The translations under genes and the position numbers were made by a program. Positions 1-7,700 of a stretch of DNA of 8,668 nucleotides are shown piece after piece (the stretch's first letter is position 1; the number at the start of each line of letters is the position of its first letter). The notes beneath the pieces were generated by a model. It ran no database searches. It was not told the origin of the DNA and was given only the letters and a program-made list of their open reading frames with translations. The stretch is from Anthropogastromicrobium chipingensis_A (GTDB lineage: Bacteria; Bacillota; Clostridia; Lachnospirales; Lachnospiraceae). The stretch lies in NCBI GenBank assembly GCA_963605535.1, contig CAVCXB010000129.1, forward strand, positions 1 to 8,668, written 5' to 3'.

Positions 1-23
1 AATCCTGACGGCTGCAATGGAAT

Positions 24-47
24 CCTCGTCCGACACGTCGGGCGGGG
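24..47. other. GC-rich hairpin abutting the GH51 start codon
   Basis: Bases 24-34 can pair with bases 37-47 over 11 positions, including two G-T (G-U in RNA) wobbles. In practice this is a 10-bp stem with a CACG loop. The stem ends one base before the TTG start of the GH51 gene and takes the place where a Shine-Dalgarno sequence would be expected. No T-run follows, so it is not a normal terminator. It could hinder ribosome loading, or the first ~47 bases could be foreign to the gene (rearrangement breakpoint or contig-edge chimera). The pairing is seen directly; any function is unknown. Confidence 0.5.
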
Positions 48-1589
48 TTGTTCAAGAAATTATATATCAATGAAAAAAATAAAAAAGGTCATATCGAGCC
101 AGAAATTTACGGCCATTTCAGCGAGCATCTGGGCCGCTGTATCTACGAGGGCATCTATGTTGGAGAAGATTCTCCAATTCCAAACAAGAATGGTATGCGA
201 ACCGATGTAGTAGAAGCATTGAAGGCAATCAAGGTGCCGGTGCTTCGCTGGCCGGGCGGCTGCTTTGCAGATGAGTATCATTGGATGGACGGCATCGGCC
301 CGAAGGAAAGCAGAAAGAAAATGATCAATACCCATTGGGGCGGAGTCACCGAGGACAACAGCTTTGGTACACACGAATATTTTGAACTGTGTGATCAGTT
401 GGGCTGCAAAACCTATGTGAATGGAAATGTCGGAAGTGGAAGTGTGCGTGAGATGAGCGAGTGGGTCGAGTATATGACACTCGATGGAGTCTCGCCGATG
501 GCGGATCTGAGAAAGAAAAATGGAAGAGAAAAGCCTTGGAGAGTCGATTATTTTGGTGTTGGAAATGAAAACTGGGGCTGCGGCGGCAACATGACACCGA
601 CTTACTATGCAGATCTGTATCGTCGCTATCAGACTTACGTGAGAACGTATGATAAGAATGCACCGATTTTCCGTATTTGCGGCGGTGCAAATGCAGAGGA
701 TTATAAATGGACAGAGGTTGTTCTTCGGGAGTGCTTCGCAGAGCCAATGCCGCCAGAAGCGCACGGAATGATGGATGGTCTGTCGGTTCATTATTATTGT
801 GGCGCAGAGAAAGGACTCCACAAGGGAAGTGCAACTGATTTTTCCGAGGATGATTACTGGTATACGATGAACCGTGCACTCGGCATGGACGAGCTGATTC
901 GCAGACACGGTGCGATCATGGATCAGTATGACCCAGACAAGAAGATCGGCATGATGGTTGATGAGTGGGGCTGTTGGCATGATGTGGAGCCGGGAACCAA
1001 TCCGGGATTTTTGTTCCAGCAGAGCACGATGCGCGATGCATTGGTAGCAGGTGCCACCTTCAATATTTTCAATCGCCATTGTGATCGTGTAAAGATGGGC
1101 TGCATCGCGCAGATGGTAAATGTACTTCAGTCCGTAATTCTGACGGATGGACCAGAGATGATTCTCACACCGACCTATCATGTGTTCCATATGTATCGTT
1201 TCCATCAGGGAGCAGAGCTTCTTGAGAGCTGTCTGTCTGAGACAAAGAAGGTCGGAAATGGTACGTATCAGATGGATAACATTCAGCAGTCAGTCTCACA
1301 GGATGCAGACGGTGTGATTACAATAACACTTGTCAATACGGCACTCGAAGGCGAGGAAACGATTGAGGCTATGCTGATGGAGGAGATACCGACGAAGGCA
1401 GAAGGCTTTCTTCTTCACGGTAAACTAAACGATTACAATCAGTTCGGCAAAGATCCGGTGCTGTATGAAAAGCCGCTTGATGTGCAGCTGACAGAGCGTG
1501 GAGTACGCCTTGTGATTCCGGCATGCTCGGTTGTGACAGTGCGGATTTTTCCTAACCATGTGATAAAGTTGGGAGACTGTAGGTACTAG
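48..1589 (+). CDS. GH51 alpha-L-arabinofuranosidase (non-reducing end arabinofuranosidase)
   Basis: This 513-residue protein would hydrolyse terminal alpha-L-arabinofuranosyl residues from arabinan, arabinoxylan or arabino-oligosaccharides, with retention of configuration. The N-terminal IYGHFSEHLGRCIYEGIYVG stretch is the GH51 family signature. A TIM barrel follows, with LRWPGGCFADEYHW near residues 66-79. The acid/base Glu is in GVGNENWG (about E174) and the nucleophile Glu is in MMVDEWG (about E306). The C-terminal beta-sandwich, from about residue 390 on, is complete. Length is normal for the family, and there is no signal peptide, so it is probably cytoplasmic. The only in-frame start that keeps the family N-terminus is TTG at 48; it has no proper ribosome-binding site and lies against a hairpin. 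The true upstream region may therefore have been lost. GH43 and esterase genes follow on the same strand. Residues 371-513 are repeated exactly downstream. Confidence 0.93.
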   Translation: MFKKLYINEKNKKGHIEPEIYGHFSEHLGRCIYEGIYVGEDSPIPNKNGMRTDVVEALKAIKVPVLRWPGGCFADEYHWMDGIGPKESRKKMINTHWGGVTEDNSFGTHEYFELCDQLGCKTYVNGNVGSGSVREMSEWVEYMTLDGVSPMADLRKKNGREKPWRVDYFGVGNENWGCGGNMTPTYYADLYRRYQTYVRTYDKNAPIFRICGGANAEDYKWTEVVLRECFAEPMPPEAHGMMDGLSVHYYCGAEKGLHKGSATDFSEDDYWYTMNRALGMDELIRRHGAIMDQYDPDKKIGMMVDEWGCWHDVEPGTNPGFLFQQSTMRDALVAGATFNIFNRHCDRVKMGCIAQMVNVLQSVILTDGPEMILTPTYHVFHMYRFHQGAELLESCLSETKKVGNGTYQMDNIQQSVSQDADGVITITLVNTALEGEETIEAMLMEEIPTKAEGFLLHGKLNDYNQFGKDPVLYEKPLDVQLTERGVRLVIPACSVVTVRIFPNHVIKLGDCRY

Positions 1590-1644
1590 AGAACGAAATA
1601 AGGAGCGTTTTTGATACCTTTTTATAATTATAGAAACAAGAAAG
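1154..1644 (+). repeat. Exact tandem duplication, copy 1 (489-bp period)
   Basis: Bases 1154-1644 reappear without any difference I could find at 1643-2133, an offset of 489. The two copies share the AG at 1643-1644, so the join shows 2 bp of microhomology. The unit covers the last 143 codons of the GH51 gene, its stop codon, and the intergenic region up to the Shine-Dalgarno-like AAGG before the GH43 ATG. Copy 1 belongs to the intact GH51 gene. Confidence 0.95.
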
Positions 1645-2078
1645 AGATGATTCTCACACCGACCTATCATGTGTTCCATATGTATCGTTTCCATCAGGGA
1701 GCAGAGCTTCTTGAGAGCTGTCTGTCTGAGACAAAGAAGGTCGGAAATGGTACGTATCAGATGGATAACATTCAGCAGTCAGTCTCACAGGATGCAGACG
1801 GTGTGATTACAATAACACTTGTCAATACGGCACTCGAAGGCGAGGAAACGATTGAGGCTATGCTGATGGAGGAGATACCGACGAAGGCAGAAGGCTTTCT
1901 TCTTCACGGTAAACTAAACGATTACAATCAGTTCGGCAAAGATCCGGTGCTGTATGAAAAGCCGCTTGATGTGCAGCTGACAGAGCGTGGAGTACGCCTT
2001 GTGATTCCGGCATGCTCGGTTGTGACAGTGCGGATTTTTCCTAACCATGTGATAAAGTTGGGAGACTGTAGGTACTAG
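1611..2078 (+). pseudogene. Orphan C-terminal fragment of GH51 arabinofuranosidase (tandem copy)
   Basis: An open frame of 155 codons. The first 12 residues (MIPFYNYRNKKE) come from the duplicated intergenic leader. The remaining 143 are identical to residues 371-513 of the GH51 enzyme just upstream. The fragment lacks both catalytic glutamates and most of the barrel, keeping the barrel's end and the C-terminal beta-sandwich, so it cannot be an arabinofuranosidase. The frame happens to open at a TTG with AAGGAG 5 nt upstream (1600-1605), so it might be translated as a stray domain. It sits between GH51 and GH43 and lengthens their spacing from about 72 bp to about 561 bp. Complete identity means a very recent duplication, or an assembly duplication. 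Confidence 0.85.
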
Positions 2079-2133
2079 AGAACGAAATAAGGAGCGTTTT
2101 TGATACCTTTTTATAATTATAGAAACAAGAAAG
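1643..2133 (+). repeat. Exact tandem duplication, copy 2
   Basis: Second copy of the 489-bp-period repeat. Its left edge, after the shared AG at 1643-1644, joins GH43 leader sequence to the interior of the GH51 coding sequence. Its right edge lies in AAAGGAAG at 2130-2137, the presumed ribosome-binding region of the GH43 gene. Copy 2 therefore carries the leader that really adjoins GH43, and the leader at 1590-1644 is the extra one. Confidence 0.95.
2089..2102 (+). promoter_or_regulatory. Shine-Dalgarno AAGGAG with TTG: alternative GH43 start
   Basis: AAGGAG at 2089-2094 lies 5 nt before a TTG (2100-2102) that is in frame with GH43. It would add 17 residues (MIPFYNYRNKKGRIKKI) ahead of the ATG at 2151. 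The ribosome-binding site is better than the one for the ATG (AAGGAA at 2131-2136, 14 nt spacing), but the added residues do not resemble the start of the GH43 domain. The same signal is duplicated at 1600-1613. Confidence 0.4.
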
Positions 2134-2150
2134 GAAGAATAAAAAAGATT

Positions 2151-3548
2151 ATGAAAAAACAAGCATTTAATCCATATCTTCCGTCTTGGGAGTATATCCC
2201 GGACGGAGAGCCGTATGTATTTGACGGGCGTGTGTATGTGTATGGTTCACATGATTTTTATAATGGCTACGTATTTTGTATGGGTGATTATGTGTGTTGG
2301 TCTGCTCCGGTGGATGATCTGAGAAACTGGCGATATGAGGGCGTGATCTACAAAAAAACACAGGATCCGGAAAATCCAGAGGGAAAAATGTGTCTATATG
2401 CGCCGGATGTGACAGTTGGACCGGATGGCCGATATTATCTGTATTATGTGTTGGATAAGATTTCGATTGTATCGGTTGCAGTGTGTGATACCCCGGCGGG
2501 TCAATATGAATTCTTAGGCTATGTGCACTATCCGGATGGAACACGTCTCGGAGAAAAGGATACGGATGAGCCGCAGTTTGATCCAGGCGTACTGACAGAA
2601 GGAGATCAGACCTATCTGTATACTGGTTTTTGTGGGTTTGGAGATAAGACGAGAAGTGGCGCGATGGTCACAGTTCTTGATAAGGATATGCTGACGGTAA
2701 AAGCAGCGCCGAAGATTATTGTGCCGGGAAATATGTACAGTAAGGGCACCCAATATGAAAATCATGGATTTTTTGAAGCACCGTCCATTCGAAAGAAAGG
2801 CGATACGTATTATTTCATCTATTCCTCCGAAGTGATGCATGAGCTTTGCTATGCGACAAGCAAGGATCCGACAGATGGTTTTGTCTATGGTGGTGTGCTT
2901 GTCAGCAACTGTGATTTACATATTGATACATACAAGCCTGCGGATATGCCAACTGCTTATGGTGCAAACAATCACGGAAGCATGGTACAGATCGGATCCG
3001 ATTGGTATATTTTCTATCACAGACATACAAACGGCACCGAGTACAGCAGACAGGGATGCGCAGAGCGATTGACAATACATGAGGACGGAAGCATTCCTCA
3101 GGTGGAGATTACATCTTGCGGATTAAATGGTGGGCCACTTGTGGGAGAGGGCTATTATCCGGCTTATCTGGCATGCAATTTGTTTACAAAGGAATCCTCT
3201 ATTTACGTAGATGGACGCTTTCCAAAGATTATGCAGGATGGAAGAGATGGCGATCAAGATCCTGCTTATCTTGGGGCCATTCAGGATAGCACCACTATCG
3301 GATTTAAATATTTTGATATGAAGGAAATTCACCAGATTTCCATTGATGTCAGAGGCTATATAAAGGGTATCTTTGAGGTAAAAACGGCGTGGGACGGTGA
3401 AGTACTGGCACAGATTCCAGTGGACTACACAAACGTGTGGGAACATTACAGCGCACCGATTGCGATGCCGAATGGAATACAGGCGCTGTATTTTACTTTT
3501 AAGGGAAAAGGAAAGGGTTCATTGAAGGGATTCTATCTGGAGCACTAG
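2151..3548 (+). CDS. GH43 glycoside hydrolase (beta-xylosidase / alpha-L-arabinofuranosidase type) with C-terminal CBM6-like module
   Basis: A 466-residue inverting glycosidase expected to remove xylose or arabinose from arabinoxylan or arabinan oligosaccharides. Residues ~1-310 form the five-bladed beta-propeller. The catalytic base is probably D18 in YIPDGEP, followed by the family-typical VFDGRVYVYGSHD. The pKa-modulating Asp is probably D86 in YAPDVTV. The general acid is probably E209 in FFEAPSIRK, followed by YYFIYSS. Residues ~335-466 form a beta-sandwich resembling CBM6-type modules (from IMQDGRDGD through TTIGFKYFD to LKGFYLEH). There is no signal peptide. The ATG at 2151 was chosen because family homology begins there; an in-frame TTG at 2100 with a stronger ribosome-binding site would add 17 residues. 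It follows GH51 on the same strand and is probably co-transcribed with it. Xylosidase versus arabinosidase specificity cannot be told from sequence alone. Confidence 0.88.
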   Translation: MKKQAFNPYLPSWEYIPDGEPYVFDGRVYVYGSHDFYNGYVFCMGDYVCWSAPVDDLRNWRYEGVIYKKTQDPENPEGKMCLYAPDVTVGPDGRYYLYYVLDKISIVSVAVCDTPAGQYEFLGYVHYPDGTRLGEKDTDEPQFDPGVLTEGDQTYLYTGFCGFGDKTRSGAMVTVLDKDMLTVKAAPKIIVPGNMYSKGTQYENHGFFEAPSIRKKGDTYYFIYSSEVMHELCYATSKDPTDGFVYGGVLVSNCDLHIDTYKPADMPTAYGANNHGSMVQIGSDWYIFYHRHTNGTEYSRQGCAERLTIHEDGSIPQVEITSCGLNGGPLVGEGYYPAYLACNLFTKESSIYVDGRFPKIMQDGRDGDQDPAYLGAIQDSTTIGFKYFDMKEIHQISIDVRGYIKGIFEVKTAWDGEVLAQIPVDYTNVWEHYSAPIAMPNGIQALYFTFKGKGKGSLKGFYLEH

Positions 3549-3631
3549 TAATCGGCAGGAGAGAGTATTCTAATAGGGATAGAGTTGTAAAGCTGTGAGA
3601 ATAAGTTTTATGGCAGAGAGGAGGAGAACAA

Positions 3632-4595
3632 TTGATTCGACAGACAAAAACAGAAAATGGTCTTGTGCGCGGTATTGAGGCAGCAGATCCGCGCATCACG
3701 GTATTTCGCGGTGTTCCATTTGCAGCGCCGCCCACAGGGAAGAATCGCTGGAGTGCACCGCAGCCGTGTCTGGATTGGGAAGGTGTAAGGGAGTGTGTGC
3801 GTTTCGCACCGATTTCGGTACAGGATAGGCCGGGGATTGGAGATTCCCTGTATAACCGGGAATGGCATGTTGACCCAGAGGTACCGATGGATGAGGACGC
3901 TCGATGCATTTTTGATTCGTGACCGTTATGCCGAGTTTGCACAGGAGCATCCACGTATGTATACGGTACTAGATGGCGCATTTTGCAAGGAAGATCCGTA
4001 TGAAAAACTTGTTGCGGGAAGGAGCATCGCAGTTCCCCTCATGGCGGGCAATACATCCGATGAGTTTTTAAATTGCATAAAGGCACAGGATCGTGAGCAG
4101 TTTTGCCAAAAAGTGAGAGCGCTTTTTGGTGAAAAGGCGGATGAATTTTTGACGTTTCCAGAAAATCAGAAGGAAACGACAGATGGCTTTGCACCAGTGA
4201 GTGGCATCGAGTACAGCGTGAAGCGTGTATTTTTGAAGCGTGTATTTTTGAAGCGTGCCAGCTATTATTATCGCTTCGATGCGGACATTCCGGGATGGGA
4301 CAATGCGGGTACCTTCCATTCATGTGACTTGTGGTTCTTCTTTGAGACGCTTGCCAAGTGTTGGCGTCCATTTGATGGTCATCACTATGATCTAGCGCGT
4401 CAGATCAGCAGCTATTTTGTTAACTTTATTAAGACAGGTGATCCAAACGGAATCGATTCCAATGGAAACAAGCTGCCCGAGTGGCATTCGTATTGTGATG
4501 CTGATCGCTACGAAATGACTTTCACAAAGGATGGCGCAGCAGGCGGAAATACGGAAAGTGCAAGAATGCGTTTTTTGCTGGATCATGTAAAATGA
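3632..4595 (+). pseudogene. Type B carboxylesterase, internally deleted and frameshifted
   Basis: Two pieces of one carboxylesterase/lipase of the para-nitrobenzyl esterase type. The N-terminal piece (3632 to about 3897) starts at TTG with GAGGAG 5 nt upstream. It carries the classic VFRGVPFAAPPTG and RWSAPQP segments and runs to VPMDED, where the family normally continues with CLYLNVW. The C-terminal piece (about 3900-4595) is in another frame. It holds the acid-residue motif GNTSDEF (Glu codon 4062-4064) and the catalytic-His motif GTFHSCDLWFFFE (His codon 4317-4319). Missing is the block with the Gly-rich oxyanion hole and the G-E-S-A-G nucleophile elbow. Family members are about 480-520 residues; only about 320 remain, so roughly 170-190 residues are gone. 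Read conceptually, the N-terminal frame stops at 3922. It cannot be an active esterase as drawn. An intact version would probably deacylate hemicellulose or pectin oligosaccharides for this operon. Confidence 0.85.
4219..4257 (+). repeat. 15-bp tandem duplication within the esterase remnant
   Basis: Period-15 tract of 39 bp. The unit GTATTTTTGAAGCGT occurs at 4227-4241 and 4242-4256, giving VFLKRVFLKR in the protein. The 9-mer TGAAGCGTG appears three times, at 4219, 4234 and 4249. An ancestral sequence with two copies of this 9-mer 15 bp apart would be prone to slippage that adds one unit. The duplication is in frame and lies shortly before the strand leading to the catalytic-His motif. Confidence 0.9.
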
Positions 4596-4624
4596 TGCAA
4601 AATAGTAGCAATTCAGTCAGTCAA

Positions 4625-4643
4625 TAACTTCTGATTGAAGTTA
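4625..4643 (+). terminator. Weak hairpin after the esterase remnant, possible plus-strand terminator
   Basis: TAACTTC (4625-4631) pairs perfectly with GAAGTTA (4637-4643) around a 5-nt loop. It lies 30 bp after the esterase stop. The sequence after it is T-rich (TTTTCTT from about 4648, then TTTTT at 4661). The stem is short and AT-rich, so termination would be weak at best. Confidence 0.3.
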
Positions 4644-4675
4644 CGAGTTTTCTTGTACGATTTTTCAATAAAAGT

Positions 4676-4725
4676 GTAAATAAAAACAGGCAGAGGAGAT
4701 CGTGGTGGCGTTTCCTCTGCCTGTT
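4676..4725 (-). terminator. Rho-independent terminator of the GH2 gene
   Basis: A perfect 13-bp inverted repeat: AACAGGCAGAGGA (4685-4697) and TCCTCTGCCTGTT (4713-4725) around a 15-nt loop. On the minus strand the stem is followed at once by TTTTTATTT, so it is a good intrinsic terminator for transcription leaving GH2, about 60 bp beyond its stop. On the plus strand no T-run follows, so it should act mainly in one direction, though it could still stall transcripts from the plus-strand operon. Confidence 0.8.
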
Positions 4726-4760
4726 GTGTTAAAGGTTCGAAAGAAATCTAGCGCGGGAAT

Positions 4761-4783
4761 CCTTGGCCATTCAATGGCCGAGG
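4761..4783 (-). other. GC-rich hairpin directly after the GH2 stop codon
   Basis: CCTTGGCCATT (4761-4771) is complementary, with one wobble, to AATGGCCGAGG (4773-4783). The realistic form is a 9-bp stem with a TTCAA loop. It starts 3 nt after the GH2 stop and is not followed by a T-run on either strand. It could protect the 3' end of the mRNA or assist the stronger terminator 36 bp further on. The structure is seen directly; the role is inferred. Confidence 0.45.
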
Positions 4784-4786
4784 AAC

Positions 4787-7700
4787 TCACTTATCTTTCT
4801 TTACAAAATGGATGCTCTTCAAATCAAAGTTGCTGCCCGGCAAGAATAAAAGCGTAACGGTCTGGGAGCCGGAGAGTACCGTAACAGGGAAGCGTTTTGT
4901 CGTGTAATCCTCGCTGTATGTAAATTCAGCGATATTTAATGCTTCCTCGGCACCGTTTGAGGTGCGCACATGAATCGTATTCTTTGCGATTGGGGAGCGG
5001 CCTGTAATTTCAATTACGACAGAGGTCTCATCGCCAAAGTCCATATCCGTGTACTCGATTGTTACATTATTTCCGATTCCAGTAATCGCATCGTCTGTGC
5101 GGCAGAAGGCATCGCCGTAGATACGATCAATGTCCGATGCGGCAAGTCTGGTCCAAGCCTTTTCTAATCTCTTGAAGGTTAATCCTCCAATGTGGAGCTT
5201 GCGGTCTGTTACCTGTATGGTAAAGGTGGTCACACCGGTTAAGCGCTTTGGCAGCGTGAAGGTCTCTTCCTGATACTGATCCCAGATCATCTGCTTGTCG
5301 TAGCGACCAGCACACAAAACGGTGCCTGGCTGCTTGTCGGTCCTTCCTTCAATAAAGGTCAGATCAATCGGACGGTTTTCGGTCTCAAAGATCGGAATCG
5401 TGACAGTATCGGTACCAAACGTGCCAAAATCAAATGGACCGTAGGTGATACTCGTTGTGCCCTCTGAGCCTGTTGCAGCGCCATGAGCATTTCCGTTTGC
5501 CACTTCACCTTCCGCAGATGCATACAGGGAGCCGACAGTAAAGGTGTATGGATCAAGATTCATTGTGCCGATCTGATCTGCCTTGAATTCCAGCGTAGAA
5601 TAAAGGACAGTGCAGCCGCGTCCATTTGTCACGCTGCATCGCACAAAGAAATTGCCATCGGCAAAGGCACGGATGCGCATATGTGTGTTGTCAATCGGCT
5701 CAAGTGCAGCGTATGGCACGACAACGCCCTCTGCATTTGTCAACTTCCATTCGAGTGGTTGGGCGGTTGCGTTTGCAGGGTGAGTGACAGCGCTGATGAC
5801 GGCGCACGGCTTGTCTGCTGTCAAAACAAGGGAGTCCTTGCAGGAAAGCGTAATGCTTCGAACTGGAATATCCGTGGCCTGACTAACAGCATCAGCAAGC
5901 GGGTCGCGTGTGATTGTCATAATATGAAGATCGTTTGCACAGCGATCTTTGCTGGACGGAATGTTTGTGTTGGCTTTGCCGTTTGGATTGCTGTGAGCAA
6001 AGTCTGTCTGAGTCATTTCGCTGTCATAGGCAACCGTATTTAGCGTTAAAACAGCTGATGCTAATCCGTCGGAAGAGGCTGTTACGGTGATTGTTCCGGC
6101 GGTCAGTGTCGGCGCGATCATCGCTAACAGCTTTCCAGAGAACAGGCGGCGGCAGTCACCCTTGTATGGCTCATAGTCGGTACTGTCACCATTGTCCAGT
6201 CCGGCGAGAAGTCCTTCGCCCTCGACGGTAACGTGAACACGATTATTTGCATTGGCAACCACATAGCCGTCTGCGTCAAGCGCATCAATCGTCACAAAAA
6301 TCAGCTCGGCACCGTCTGCCGGAACCGTTACGCGGTCTGCACGCAGACGAAGCGAAGCGGCATCTCCAAAGGAATGTTTGGTATCGCGTGCAATCTCATT
6401 TCCAGCTTCGTCGTAAGCGATTGCGGTCAGCACACCTTTCTCATAAGGAAGTGACCAGTCTGCAATCATGTTGTCCTCTTCGGTGTGGGCAAGCTCCTTC
6501 TCGCCGATTAACGTATCATTTAAATACAGCGCAGCCTTCGGTGCATTCGTGTAAACGCGCACATCAATCATCTGTCCCGGATTAAAATCCCAGTAAGGCA
6601 GAATGTGAATCATCGGATTTGTGTTAACATCTGTCCACACACTCTGATAAAAATAGTAGGCATCCTTCGGAAAACCGGCGGTGTCGATCTGACCGAAGAA
6701 GGAATTTCGGGACTGATATGGTGTCGGCTCTCCGATGTAATCAAAGCCGGACCACAAAAACTGTCCGAGGGAAAATGGCATATGAAGATCGGATACTGCG
6801 CAGAACTGCTGATTTTTTGCACCCCAGTTTACAGTGCTGTTGCCAAGGCTGGAGCACTGACCGTCATCGTCAGTCAGCAGTGGCTTTGCGAGTGGAAAAT
6901 GATAGATGCCGCGGCTCTGCACCGTGGAACTGGTCTCACTTCCGTAGATCACCCAGTCTGGATGGTCGGCGTGCTGTTTATTATAGAGACGCTCGGCATA
7001 GTTGTAGCCTGCAATCTTTAGGATATCGGCGCATTTTCTGGCGTTCTCGCCCTGCATAAAGTTCGAGCCAATCGTAGGGAGGGCATGGCCGTATGGGTCA
7101 TGAAGGAGTACCTGCTCTTTTAAGTAGCGAGTGATTTCCTGACCGTGTTCATTGGCGTGGGTATCATAAATCTCATTTCCGATGGACCAGAGAATGACAG
7201 ATGGATGATTGCGGTCACGGCAGATCCAGCTTTTGACATCGCGTGCGCTCCACTCCTTAAAGAAGCGTCCGTAATCGTAAGGCGTCTTGCGCATTTCCCA
7301 CATATCAAATGCTTCATCTACGATCAGAATCCCCATCTTGTCAGCAAGCTCTAAGAGTTCGACAGCTGGCATGTTGTGAGTGGTGCGCACTGCATTGACA
7401 CCCATGCTCTTTAAGATCAGAAGCTGACGCTTGATCGCAGAGCGGTTTACGGCAGCGCCGAGCGCACCGAGATCGTGGTGCTGGCAGACACCTTTTAATT
7501 TCATGTGGACATCATTTAAGAAGAAGCCTTCGTTCGGGTCAAAGCGTGTCGTGCGAAAACCGGTTGTGATCGTCTCTGTCTGGATTGCGGTGCCGTTTTC
7601 GGACAATGTGCAGACAATTTGATACAGGTTCGGGTCGCTTACATCCCATGGCTTGATATCCGTTAGCGTGACAGGGGTGTTCTCGCAAATTCCAGAGTGA

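Noticed and set aside
60..1205. Long minus-strand open frame opposite GH51 (381 codons)
   Set aside because: It is the antisense of a gene with clear GH51 signatures, its own composition (Ile/His/Cys-rich) is not protein-like, and it matches no family I know.
2100..2117. TTGATA and TATAAT as a promoter for GH43
   Set aside because: TATAAT is perfect, but the TTGATA lies only 6 nt before it, and no -35-like hexamer sits 16-18 nt upstream. It is probably just AT-rich leader sequence.
3795..3899. ATG at 3795 as the start of an independent 266-residue protein
   Set aside because: The first ~35 codons are the esterase N-terminus read out of frame. Homology starts only at about 3900, so this is the second half of a broken gene rather than a gene with its own start.
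3880..3925. Programmed ribosomal frameshift joining the esterase halves
   Set aside because: There is no slippery heptamer or following structure, and a shift would not restore the missing ~170-190 residues that contain the active-site serine.
4685..4725. Plus-strand terminator for the GH51-GH43-esterase operon
   Set aside because: The stem is strong, but no T-run follows on the plus strand. The T-run is on the minus-strand side, so I assign it to GH2.
5483..6043. Plus-strand open frame of 186 codons inside GH2
   Set aside because: It is a shadow of the strongly supported minus-strand GH2 gene, with no ribosome-binding site and a Cys/Ile/Val-rich non-family sequence.
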